A stretch of DNA of 6,017 bases from Eubacteriales bacterium (GCA_030533315.1 JAUNJL010000109.1:1-6017), one strand, 5' to 3'. Positions 1-6,017 are shown, numbered from the stretch's first letter. Program-made: numbers and translations. The notes: a model not told the origin generated them from the letters alone.

Positions 1-41
1 AATCTCACAAAATTTATATATGATTTTTGTGCAGTTTTTCA

Positions 42-1886
42 TCAGATTTCCTCCAACACCGGGGACTCCGTTGTAAAAAGTGCCTCAAACTCATCTCTGT
101 GTACTTTTTCCTTTTCCAGGAGCAGCTCCGCACAGCGATGAAGGACGTCCATGTGACCGGAAATGATCTCCGTCGCCCTCTCGTGGCACTCCTGGATGAT
201 CCGGTGCACCTCCCCGTCGATGGTCTTGGCCACGTCCTCACTGTAGCCTCTGGTGTGGGCCAGATCTCTGCCGATAAACACCTCATCGCCCTCATCTCCG
301 TAGGCGATCAGCCCCACCTTATCCGACATGCCATACTTCGTCACCATGGCCCTGGCCTCCCCCGTGGCTCTCTTGATGTCGTTGGAGGCGCCGGTGGTAA
401 TGTCCCCGAAGATCAGCTCCTCTGCCACCCGGCCCCCCAGAAGGGTCGTGATGTCCTGGAGCATTTTTCCCTTTGTGTTAAACATCTCGTCATTTTCCGG
501 CAAGGGCATGGTATAGCCTGCCGCCCCCATTCCCGTGGGAATGATGGAGATGGTGTACACGGATTCCATATCCGGCAGAACATGGAACAGAATGGCATGG
601 CCCGCCTCATGATAAGCCGTGATCCTTTTCTCCTTTTCTGAGATGACCTTGCTCTTCTTTTCCGCACCGATCCCCACTTTAATGAAGGAATTTTTGATAT
701 CCTGCTGCTGGATAAAGCCTCTTCCTTCCTTCGCAGCCGCAATGGCCGCCTCATTGAGCAGGTTTTCCAGATCGGCTCCTGTAAAGCCGGCCGTGGTCTG
801 GGCGATCTGGCGAAGATCCACATCCTCTCCCAGGGGCTTGTCCTTGGCATGAACCCGAAGGATCGCTTCCCTGCCCTTGATGTCGGGGCGCCCCACGCCC
901 ACCTTCCGGTCAAAGCGCCCGGGGCGGAGAATGGCCGGATCCAAAATATCCACCCGGTTCGTTGCCGCCATGACAATGATGCCCTCGTTCACCCCAAAGC
1001 CGTCCATCTCCACCAGGAGCTGGTTCAGGGTCTGCTCTCTTTCGTCGTGGCCGCCACCCATGCCGGTGCCTCTCTGCCTGGCCACGGCGTCGATCTCGTC
1101 AATAAAAATGATACAGGGAGCATGGCGCTTCCCCTCCGCAAAGAGATCCCGCACCCGGGATGCGCCCACGCCGACAAACATCTCCACAAAGTCGGAGCCT
1201 GAGATGGAGAAGAAGGGCACTCCCGCCTCCCCGGCCACCGCCTTCGCCAGAAGGGTTTTGCCGGTGCCTGGAGGCCCCACCAGGAGAACGCCCTTGGGGA
1301 TCCTTGCCCCCACCTTCGTGTATTTCTGAGGCGCCTTCAGGAAGTCTACCACCTCCACCAGGTCCTCCTTTTCCTCTTCCAGGCCCGCCACGCTGCCGAA
1401 GGTCACCTTTCTTTCATCCGGGGCGGTCATCCTGGCCCGGCTTCTGCCGAAATCCATCATCCTGGCATTGCCACCTCCGCCGCCGGACATCTGCTTATTC
1501 ATCATGAACATGAAGAACAGCACCAGCCCACAGGTCAGCAGGATGGGAAGAAGCGTGGTCAAAAACACGCTTTCCTTGGGAATATCCTCGGTGATCGGAT
1601 CAAGCCCGCCCTTTTCCAGAAGCTCCCTGGCTTCATTTACATCGGTTACATAAATCCTCTTCGTCCCTTCCCCGGAAACCTCCGCCATCACATATCCGGT
1701 GGGAACCTGACTGTTCTGGTGTATCCTGGCATCCAGGACCTTCCCGCCCTCCAACGCCTTCTCCAGCTGGCCCATTGTGTAGCTGCTCTGGTTCTCCACC
1801 TGCTTGTTCAGATAGAGGTAGCCTGCGACCAGCACCACCACGAGAATCAGATACAGCCCAATCCTTGTTGACTGCTTACTGTCCAC
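42..1886 (-). CDS. ftsH: ATP-dependent zinc metalloprotease FtsH
   Basis: This is a membrane-anchored AAA+ protease that unfolds and degrades membrane and short-lived cytosolic proteins. The 614-residue length is normal for the family. Domains in order: a membrane helix at about 8-27, a small extracytoplasmic domain to about 104, a second helix at about 107-129, a glycine-rich linker (135-139), then the AAA+ module. That module shows Walker A GPPGTGKT (204-211), pore loop FVGVG (237-241), Walker B IIFIDEID (259-266) and the second region of homology with arginines 321 and 324. The protease domain has the zinc motif HEAGH (426-430) and the likely third zinc ligand Asp503 in GASNDI. The start is GTG: an in-frame TAG lies just upstream, and AAAGGAGA (1896-1903) sits about 10 bases before it. 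It lies 40 bases after hpt, the conserved order. From memory, a TilS-HprT complex activates ftsH in B. subtilis; nothing here tests that. Identification is essentially certain. Confidence 0.98.
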   Translation of the reverse strand: MDSKQSTRIGLYLILVVVLVAGYLYLNKQVENQSSYTMGQLEKALEGGKVLDARIHQNSQVPTGYVMAEVSGEGTKRIYVTDVNEARELLEKGGLDPITEDIPKESVFLTTLLPILLTCGLVLFFMFMMNKQMSGGGGGNARMMDFGRSRARMTAPDERKVTFGSVAGLEEEKEDLVEVVDFLKAPQKYTKVGARIPKGVLLVGPPGTGKTLLAKAVAGEAGVPFFSISGSDFVEMFVGVGASRVRDLFAEGKRHAPCIIFIDEIDAVARQRGTGMGGGHDEREQTLNQLLVEMDGFGVNEGIIVMAATNRVDILDPAILRPGRFDRKVGVGRPDIKGREAILRVHAKDKPLGEDVDLRQIAQTTAGFTGADLENLLNEAAIAAAKEGRGFIQQQDIKNSFIKVGIGAEKKSKVISEKEKRITAYHEAGHAILFHVLPDMESVYTISIIPTGMGAAGYTMPLPENDEMFNTKGKMLQDITTLLGGRVAEELIFGDITTGASNDIKRATGEARAMVTKYGMSDKVGLIAYGDEGDEVFIGRDLAHTRGYSEDVAKTIDGEVHRIIQECHERATEIISGHMDVLHRCAELLLEKEKVHRDEFEALFTTESPVLEEI

Positions 1887-1926
1887 TTCCTATGATCTCC
1901 TTTCCGTCACAGCGGTATTTTTGTTC

Positions 1927-2463
1927 CTATTCTTCATCAAATTCCACCACCCCGATGTAGGGAAGATTTCTGTATTTCTGTGCATAGTCCAGGCCATAGC
2001 CCACCACGAACATATCGGGGATGTCAAAGCAGCTGTAATCCACCTCCATGCCCTTCACCACCCGGCACTCCGGTTTGTCCAGAAGGGTGCACAGCTGGAC
2101 ACTCCTGGGGTTCCGTCTCTTCAATACGTCCAGCAGGTAGCTCAAAGTCCTTCCTGAGTCGATGATGTCCTCCACCACCAGAACGTCCTTGCCCTCCAGA
2201 GGCTGATCCAGATCCTTGACGATCCGCACCACGCCGCTGGATTTCGTGTCGTCCCCGTAGCTGGAAACAGACATAAAGTCCAAAGATACCGGCACGGTAA
2301 TGCGCTTGGCCAGCTCACACATGAAAAAAACGCCGCCCTTCAGCACGCAGATCATATGGATCTCTTTTCCCTCATAAGCCTCGCTGATCTTTGCCGCAAC
2401 CTCCCGGATGCGCCGATCCACCTCTTCCTCGCTGATGAGAACTCTGATCTTTTCACTCTTCAT
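1927..2463 (-). CDS. hpt: Hypoxanthine phosphoribosyltransferase
   Basis: This is a cytosolic purine-salvage enzyme that transfers phosphoribose from PRPP to hypoxanthine, and in many relatives guanine, giving IMP or GMP. The 178 residues are the standard length. Family signatures are visible: LKGG near residues 41-44 (PRPP/pyrophosphate loop), the flexible loop SSYGDDTKSSG (67-77), the PRPP-binding motif VLVVEDIIDSGRT (94-106), and the C-terminal VGYGLDYAQKYRNLPYIG (154-171) that contacts the base. The ATG start is fixed by a very strong AAAGGAGG (2472-2479) with an 8-base spacer. That site lies inside the last codons of tilS, and the two genes overlap by 11 bases, so translational coupling is likely. 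The stop is TAG. The tilS-hpt-ftsH order matches B. subtilis, where the gene is called hprT. In B. subtilis the protein is also reported to pair with TilS. Confidence 0.97.
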   Translation of the reverse strand: MKSEKIRVLISEEEVDRRIREVAAKISEAYEGKEIHMICVLKGGVFFMCELAKRITVPVSLDFMSVSSYGDDTKSSGVVRIVKDLDQPLEGKDVLVVEDIIDSGRTLSYLLDVLKRRNPRSVQLCTLLDKPECRVVKGMEVDYSCFDIPDMFVVGYGLDYAQKYRNLPYIGVVEFDEE

Positions 2464-3853
2464 TTGTGATTCCTCCTTTGTAATGTAATTCCAACACCCT
2501 CTTCGTTTCCGGGGTAAGCTTGTATTTCTCGCTTAGCCGCCCGCCGATCGCCCAGAGCACCTCCTCCCGATCAGTCACCAGAGGAAGCCTGTCCCTGATA
2601 TCTTTCGGTACTTTGTCATCAATAAGGCAGCGGGACAGCTTTTTTTTGTTTCCTTCTTTGTTTACAATGAGAAAATCTCCGGCTCTTCTGGTACGAACAG
2701 ACAGACCACTGTTTATTCTATCATAATCCAGCCATTTCGTATACTTTTTTTCTTCAATCTTCTGCCCTGTATAGAAAAATATTTTTGTCTCAATCTCTCC
2801 AAGGGGGGATTTTAGGATCCCGGGAATGGGAAGGGGCCATTCTCCGCCGGCAAAGGGCGCTTCCTTCCGCCCCTCCTTTTGGATGGACACGCCGCCGTAA
2901 ACCCGCCGGGCCGTCAGGCCCTGGGGCAGGCAGAGCATCCTTCCCACCTGGCTCTCCGCCAGCCTCCGTACATCCTCCACGTGGACCAGTCCGAAGTCTC
3001 TGCGGCTTTGGGACAGCCTGTAAAAAATTTCCAGAATACCGCTGGAGACGGGAGCATCCTCCTGGCGAAAAAACGCCTCCTCCAAAAACCATGCGCCGTC
3101 CTGCTCCCTTCCGTAGGCCGCAGCCAGCTCCCTTCCCTTTTCGTCCAGGTAATCGGAGGCCCTTGCCAGGAGCATGGCCGTCTGGGCCATATGGCCCGCC
3201 GCCTCTGGATTCACCATCTCCTTTAAAAGAGGCATCACGTGACGGCGGATACGATTCCTGGTGTACCCGTCGGAAAGATTGGTGCTGTCCACCCTGTGGG
3301 GGATCCTCTCCTTCCTCAGATAATCAATGATCTCCTTTTTTTCCAAACATAGCACGGGACGTATCAGATTCCCCTCCCTGGGCCTCATGGAGGAAAGCCC
3401 CCGCAGCCCCGCTCCCCGGCAGAGATTGTGCAGGAGGGTCTCTCCCAGATCATCCCGATTGTGCGCCAGGGCAATACGGATGCGCTCCCCCGGAAGCCCG
3501 GAGTCCTCCGACGCCCTTTGGAAGGCCTCCCTGCGCACCATGCGCCCCGTTTCCTCCTCACCCCGTTTCCACAGGCGGGAGAGAGCCGGAACGTCATATT
3601 GGTATTTTTGGAAGGGAAGGCCCCGCTCCCGGCAGAAGGCTTCCACAAGGGAGGCATCCTGGTCGGCCTCCCTCCCCCGGATCCCATGATGCACGTGGAC
3701 CACCTGAAGGGAAAAGGACAGCTCCCCTCTCAGCCCTGCCAGCAGATACAGCATGGCCATGGAATCCGTCCCTCCCGACACCCCGGCGATCACCAGATCC
3801 CCGGGGCGGATCATCTGATTTTCTCTGATATAGGCGCAAACCCTTCTGTACAT
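2453..3853 (-). CDS. tilS: tRNA(Ile)-lysidine synthetase TilS
   Basis: TilS attaches lysine to C34 of the CAU anticodon of a minor tRNA-Ile, using ATP, so that it reads AUA and is charged with isoleucine. It is normally essential. The 466 residues fit the long TilS form. The N-terminal PP-loop ATPase shows SGGTDS (26-31), HVHHGIRG (53-60) and AHNRDD (130-135), followed by the conserved ETLLHNLCRGAGLRGL stretch (138-153). A second conserved block near 195-215 contains DSTNLSDGYTRNRIR. The C-terminal tRNA-binding domain (about 375-460) has RTRRAGDF, KKKLSRCLID and a DREEVLWAIGGR-type strand. The ATG start has GAGGAG (3860-3865) six bases upstream. The gene begins 63 bases after the spoIIE stop and its end overlaps hpt by 11 bases. 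An eight-A run in the sense strand (2640-2647) encodes part of the lysine stretch. I saw no clear promoter in the 63-base gap. Confidence 0.97.
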   Translation of the reverse strand: MYRRVCAYIRENQMIRPGDLVIAGVSGGTDSMAMLYLLAGLRGELSFSLQVVHVHHGIRGREADQDASLVEAFCRERGLPFQKYQYDVPALSRLWKRGEEETGRMVRREAFQRASEDSGLPGERIRIALAHNRDDLGETLLHNLCRGAGLRGLSSMRPREGNLIRPVLCLEKKEIIDYLRKERIPHRVDSTNLSDGYTRNRIRRHVMPLLKEMVNPEAAGHMAQTAMLLARASDYLDEKGRELAAAYGREQDGAWFLEEAFFRQEDAPVSSGILEIFYRLSQSRRDFGLVHVEDVRRLAESQVGRMLCLPQGLTARRVYGGVSIQKEGRKEAPFAGGEWPLPIPGILKSPLGEIETKIFFYTGQKIEEKKYTKWLDYDRINSGLSVRTRRAGDFLIVNKEGNKKKLSRCLIDDKVPKDIRDRLPLVTDREEVLWAIGGRLSEKYKLTPETKRVLELHYKGGITNEE

Positions 3854-3916
3854 GTTTTTCTCCTCGTTTCCCGATCCCGCACCGCAAAAGTCTTCCTCCA
3901 GAGCCCCTGTATCACC

Positions 3917-5410
3917 CTATTTTTTCCAGACACCTGCCACCAGGACCGTCATATCATCCTTTGCACAATAGTCGCTGTACCCCAGCACCCTCTCCAGAAT
4001 CCCCCGGCTGATCTCCTTGGGGGCCTCCTCCCGCACGTCCATGATGATCTCCTTCATGGTCTCCTCCTCCCTCTGAGCCGGGAGGGCGTCCAAAACACCG
4101 TCCGTCATCATGATCAGGTAATCTCCGTGATACAGCTTCCGGGAGGCGGTCTCGAAGTCCAGCTGCTGAACGATCCCCGCCGCCAGGCTCTCCGAGGCAA
4201 TGGCCTCCACCCAGTGGTCCCTCTTGATAAAGGTGGCGGAGGCTCCCGCCTTCAAAAAGCTGCAGATCCCCGTGTAAAGATCCAGAGCACAGATGTCCAC
4301 CGTGGAAAACATCCCCTCCTGGTCCTTGAGCACAAGGGCAGAATTTACCATTTTTGCAGCCGTCTCCTGGGAAAAGCCAGATTCCATGAACTGCTCCAGC
4401 AGCTCCACCACCGCCTCGCTCTCCTGGCTGGCCTCCATGCCGGAGCCGCAGCCGTCAGAAAGGCACATGATAAACCTCCCCTCATCCTCCTGGCTGCACA
4501 CGTAATTGTCACCGGAAACCTTCTCCCTCTCCTTGGTCAGCTTCGCCGCCCCGTAGATCACCTGATAGCTCACGTCCTCCACAAAATGGACGGTGTGATA
4601 CTCTCCGTTGACGATACAGCGGCTTCCTCTGACCGGAGTCATGGCCGTCCCGCAGGTGCGGGAAAGGATCTGTGCCACCTCTGTCATGGCGATGCACTGA
4701 CCGCTCCTCGCCCTCATGGTGAGGAAGATCTGGCGCCGCCCCTCCGCCTTGTCCATCACCCACACCTGCTTCAGCAGCACATGTCTCTTCTTCAGATGGC
4801 GCCCCAGCTCCTCCGTCAGCTTGGGCTCTCCCTGGGTGATATCGTAAAGATCCCCCGCCACCATCTCCATGAGGCGGGAAACCTCCGTCAGCTGCTGGGC
4901 CACGGCCAGCCGGTTCTCAATAATGCGGTTGTCCCAGATCAGCCTCTGTCTTTCCTGCCTGAAGTTCTCCAGGAGAGCTTCAAAATATTGGGTAAAGCGG
5001 CTGCATACCCCCATCCAGTCCGTGCGCAGCTGCCGGGTCTCCTCCTGGTTTTCCTCCTCCAGGCTGCGGATCATGGCCTCTCCTCCCCGGTGCATCCCCA
5101 GATAGTGCTCTCCCCAGCAGATGTCTCTCTGAAAACAGCCGCTGCATATCTTTTCGTTGGTGTTGCGAAGGATCCGGTCCACCTGGCCGCTGCTCAAGTA
5201 GTCCTTCCGGTAGGGCATTCCATAAAAGGTGTCCGCCAGACGCTGAAAGGAGGCCGCATATTTTTGAACCCTCTCCTTTTGGGGATGGTTGTCGCACAGA
5301 GGCAGTATCTCTTCCGCCCTGGGCGTCCTCCCCGCCAAAATAGTTTTTGCCATGTCCCGCACAACCAGCAGCACGCTGACGACGAGCATGGCAATCATCC
5401 ATTCCTGCAT
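3917..5410 (-). CDS. spoIIE: Stage II sporulation protein E-type PP2C phosphatase, short form lacking the polytopic membrane domain
   Basis: In known systems SpoIIE sits at the asymmetric septum with FtsZ and dephosphorylates SpoIIAA-P, releasing sigma-F in the forespore. From the chosen ATG the protein is 497 residues. It has one hydrophobic segment (about 4-17), then a mostly soluble middle region with CSGC and CW cysteines (C89, C92, C98) and helical, possibly coiled-coil stretches (about 115-185). The C-terminal phosphatase (about 290-497) contains LSDGCGSG (Asp319), STVDICALDLYTG, KAGASATFIKR, IMMTDG (Asp437) and KDDMTV (Asp485/486), so the manganese-binding aspartates are present. B. 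subtilis SpoIIE is 827 residues with ten membrane helices before this region, and those are absent here with no room upstream. A longer TTG start at 5479 is in frame but has no ribosome site and falls on the -35 box. The ATG has GGAGG six bases upstream. Position between divIC and tilS supports orthology. Family assignment is firm; true SpoIIE function is likely. Confidence 0.9.
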   Translation of the reverse strand: MQEWMIAMLVVSVLLVVRDMAKTILAGRTPRAEEILPLCDNHPQKERVQKYAASFQRLADTFYGMPYRKDYLSSGQVDRILRNTNEKICSGCFQRDICWGEHYLGMHRGGEAMIRSLEEENQEETRQLRTDWMGVCSRFTQYFEALLENFRQERQRLIWDNRIIENRLAVAQQLTEVSRLMEMVAGDLYDITQGEPKLTEELGRHLKKRHVLLKQVWVMDKAEGRRQIFLTMRARSGQCIAMTEVAQILSRTCGTAMTPVRGSRCIVNGEYHTVHFVEDVSYQVIYGAAKLTKEREKVSGDNYVCSQEDEGRFIMCLSDGCGSGMEASQESEAVVELLEQFMESGFSQETAAKMVNSALVLKDQEGMFSTVDICALDLYTGICSFLKAGASATFIKRDHWVEAIASESLAAGIVQQLDFETASRKLYHGDYLIMMTDGVLDALPAQREEETMKEIIMDVREEAPKEISRGILERVLGYSDYCAKDDMTVLVAGVWKK

Positions 5411-5413
5411 ATT

Positions 5414-5423
5414 CTCCCTCCCC
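5414..5423 (-). promoter_or_regulatory. Strong ribosome binding site that fixes the spoIIE start
   Basis: The minus strand reads GGGGAGGGAG here. The GGAGG core (5417-5421) has a 6-base spacer to the ATG at 5408-5410. This supports the 497-residue start over the in-frame TTG at 5479, which lacks any purine-rich site and overlaps the predicted promoter. Confidence 0.85.
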
Positions 5424-5448
5424 TGTCCTTTTCGATGGTTAAGGACAG
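5423..5448 (-). repeat. Perfect 8-bp inverted repeat across the predicted spoIIE transcription start
   Basis: CTGTCCTT and AAGGACAG form two perfect 8-base arms (5441-5448 and 5423-5430 on the minus strand) with a 10-base loop. One arm overlaps the last two bases of the predicted -10 hexamer and the other runs into the ribosome binding site. Because transcription would start near 5440, much of the first arm would not be transcribed. That favours a protein-binding operator over an RNA hairpin, unless the true start is further upstream. No regulator can be named from sequence alone. Confidence 0.55.
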
Positions 5449-5479
5449 TATAAGGGACGTTATCTGAAATATCTGTCAA
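5447..5479 (-). promoter_or_regulatory. Predicted spoIIE promoter with 21-bp spacer (Spo0A-dependent sigma-A type)
   Basis: On the minus strand the -35 is a perfect TTGACA (5474-5479) and the -10 is TATACT (5447-5452), five of six to consensus, with exactly 21 bp between. Ordinary sigma-A promoters need about 17 bp. From memory, the B. subtilis spoIIE and spoIIG promoters have 21-22 bp and need phosphorylated Spo0A, so the match in architecture at the same gene is meaningful. No better -10 exists at 16-18 bp from this -35. Predicted start is near 5440, giving a leader of about 30 bases. Confidence 0.75.
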
Positions 5480-5483
5480 AGGC

Positions 5484-5512
5484 GGACGAAAAGGCCAAAA
5501 AACTTTTCGCCC
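5484..5512. repeat. Inverted repeat upstream of the spoIIE -35, possible pair of degenerate Spo0A boxes
   Basis: On the plus strand, CGAAAAG (5487-5493) and CTTTTCG (5503-5509) are perfect inverted arms. Two more G-C pairs lie outside one mismatch. The outer parts, GGACGAA on plus (5484-5490) and GGGCGAA on minus (5506-5512), each differ by one base from the Spo0A core TGNCGAA. Relative to the predicted start they lie at about -44 to -50 and -66 to -72, a sensible place for activator binding beside the -35. Neither strand has a T-run after the stem, so it does not look like a terminator. Confidence 0.45.
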
Positions 5513-5545
5513 AGGTCCGTCCTCTTTCTTTGGAAAATACCTTCT

Positions 5546-5553
5546 TTCGACAA
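5546..5553 (-). promoter_or_regulatory. Exact Spo0A box (TTGTCGAA)
   Basis: The minus strand reads TTGTCGAA, matching the full published 0A-box consensus including the TGTCGAA core. It lies four bases after the divIC stop codon and roughly 106-113 bases upstream of the predicted spoIIE start. An exact 7-8 base word can occur by chance, but its position ahead of a long-spacer promoter for a classic Spo0A target makes it credible. Confidence 0.7.
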
Positions 5554-5557
5554 CACC

Positions 5558-5875
5558 TTAGTTTTCCTCTTCTTCAAAAACGATCTCATTCTCCTTCACG
5601 AGACCTAAGCGCTCTCTGGCAGTCTGCTCCGCAAAGGCGTCCGTCTGCATATACTCCTTCAGACGGCTGATCTCCTCAGTGCGAGCCTTTTCATCCTCGA
5701 TCTGCTGCATGAGGGATTCCGCCCTGGCATTGTAGATCCCCAGGGTAGCGCTCATGCTCCTGCTCTTTTGCATCAGCACGGCAAGCAGCAGCAGAACGAT
5801 CAGGGAAATACACAGCATCCCCAGACGGTCATACCCTATTCTCTTTTTCCCTGCTTTTTTTCCTGTTTTCTTCAA
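5558..5875 (-). CDS. divIC: Septum formation initiator family protein, DivIC
   Basis: This is a small bitopic membrane protein of the division machinery. In B. subtilis DivIC pairs with FtsL and DivIB at the septum. The 105 residues show a basic cytoplasmic N-terminus (1-17), one membrane helix (about 19-35), a coiled coil outside the membrane (about 45-75), and the family hallmark near the end, AFAEQTARERLGLVKENEIV (80-99), followed by an acidic tail. The start is TTG: an in-frame TGA lies 15 bases upstream (5891-5893), no ATG occurs before residue 20 inside the helix, and AGAGG (5884-5888) has an 8-base spacer. The stop is TAA, followed at once by the Spo0A box of the next gene. Position upstream of spoIIE matches the usual order, except that the S1-domain gene yabR of B. 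subtilis is missing. Confidence 0.93.
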   Translation of the reverse strand: MKKTGKKAGKKRIGYDRLGMLCISLIVLLLLAVLMQKSRSMSATLGIYNARAESLMQQIEDEKARTEEISRLKEYMQTDAFAEQTARERLGLVKENEIVFEEEEN

Positions 5876-6017
5876 GCCCCATGCCTCTTTTCAACTCTTT
5901 CTTCTCCTTTGAGGTCCTTGTTTTCCACAAAAGGAGGGAATCATCCATTGAAATTTTACATCGTAAGACAAGAAATAGCAACCTTTTTATGATTTTTTTT
6001 ACAATTTCCACAGGAAA
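5829..6017 (-). CDS. Possible C-terminal end of YabQ-like spore protein (partial, runs off window)
   Basis: A minus-strand frame is open from the window edge to a TGA at 5829-5831, giving about 62 residues. It starts with a hydrophobic, basic stretch (VEIVKKIIKRLLFLVLRC) and ends in a lysine/arginine-rich tail. In Bacillus and Clostridia the gene before divIC is usually yabQ, a spore-cortex membrane protein with a basic C-terminus, so this would fit. It would overlap divIC by 47 bases. Against it, the outer 77 bases are very AT-rich (about 27% GC by my count), unlike the neighbouring genes, no specific YabQ motif is recognised, and the frame could be an accident of lysine-like AAA codons in an intergenic stretch. 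Confidence 0.35.
   Translation of the reverse strand, partial: FPVEIVKKIIKRLLFLVLRCKISMDDSLLLWKTRTSKEKKELKRGMGLEENRKKSREKENRV
5953..5981 (-). promoter_or_regulatory. Weak candidate sigma-A promoter upstream of divIC
   Basis: On the minus strand TTGCTA (5976-5981, four of six to the -35) and TAAAAT (5953-5958, five of six to the -10) are 17 bp apart in AT-rich DNA, with a predicted start near 5946 and a leader of about 70 bases before the divIC TTG. AT-rich sequence yields such matches easily. It competes with the reading of this stretch as the end of a coding region. Confidence 0.25.

Noticed and set aside
6..31. Inverted repeat CACAAAA / TTTTGTG after ftsH as a terminator
   Set aside because: It has seven mostly A-T pairs with a 12-base AT-rich loop and no T-run after it in the transcript direction. 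It may be chance in AT-rich intergenic DNA at the window edge.
27..641. A 204-codon plus-strand open frame over the end of ftsH
   Set aside because: It is antisense to the protease domain of a certain ftsH gene and has no domain signature.
1887..1926. Separate ftsH promoter in the hpt-ftsH gap
   Set aside because: No pair of hexamers at 16-18 bp spacing is convincing in the 40-base gap; co-transcription with hpt is the simpler reading.
3428..5467. A 679-codon open frame on the plus strand, antisense to spoIIE and part of tilS
   Set aside because: It is a shadow created by GC-rich codons on the minus strand. It crosses the boundary between two clear genes, its product shows no recognisable domain and is rich in His/Pro/Leu/Arg, as antisense frames are.
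5411..5479. Longer spoIIE start at the TTG at 5479 (520 residues)
   Set aside because: There is no ribosome binding site, the extra 23 residues look random, and the codon lies on the predicted -35 box. The ATG at 5410 has a strong site.
5484..5512. Rho-independent terminator after divIC
   Set aside because: The stem is short and A/T-rich, and no T-run follows it on either strand.
5931..5992. Plus-strand AAGGAGGG followed by a TTG and a 14-codon frame
   Set aside because: The motif and spacing look like a ribosome site, but the frame is tiny, opposes every gene in the window and has no supporting promoter or conservation evidence.

Overview
The window is a compact, all-minus-strand block from the chromosome of a spore-forming Firmicute. 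The gene order, read right to left, is a possible yabQ tail, divIC, spoIIE, tilS, hpt, ftsH. This is the cell-division/sporulation/tRNA-modification neighbourhood well known from Bacillus subtilis and the Clostridia, here without the small genes (yabR, yabS, yabT) that B. subtilis carries inside it. The GC-rich coding sequence, GTG and TTG starts, strong AGGAGG-type ribosome binding sites and protein style suggest Lachnospiraceae (Clostridium cluster XIVa). That placement is an inference, not a database result.

Layout. 5829-6017 is AT-rich and holds an open, lysine/arginine-rich frame running off the window, tentatively the end of YabQ. 5558-5875 is divIC, starting with TTG. 5411-5557 is a 147-base regulatory gap. 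3917-5410 is a SpoIIE-type PP2C phosphatase. 2453-3853 is tilS, which overlaps hpt (1927-2463) by 11 bases. ftsH (42-1886, GTG start) follows after 40 bases. Bases 1-41 are the non-coding left edge, with no convincing terminator. There are no RNA genes, mobile elements or CRISPR arrays, and no convincing plus-strand genes.

The most interesting part is spoIIE and its promoter. The protein (497 aa from the supported ATG) has the cysteine-bearing middle region and a full C-terminal phosphatase with all expected metal-binding aspartates. It lacks the roughly 300-residue, ten-helix membrane domain of B. subtilis SpoIIE and has only one short N-terminal hydrophobic segment. Its upstream gap nevertheless carries a perfect TTGACA and a near-perfect TATACT separated by 21 bp, the unusual long spacing I recall for Spo0A-activated sigma-A promoters such as B. 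subtilis spoIIE and spoIIG. An exact Spo0A box (TTGTCGAA) lies just after the divIC stop codon. Two perfect-armed inverted repeats also lie in this gap. The regulation therefore looks like that of a true spoIIE while the membrane module is reduced.

The genes combine cell division (DivIC), sporulation commitment (SpoIIE, which would dephosphorylate SpoIIAA to release sigma-F), tRNA-Ile decoding (TilS), purine salvage (Hpt) and membrane proteolysis (FtsH). No clear terminator separates spoIIE from tilS, so sporulation transcription could read into the housekeeping genes.
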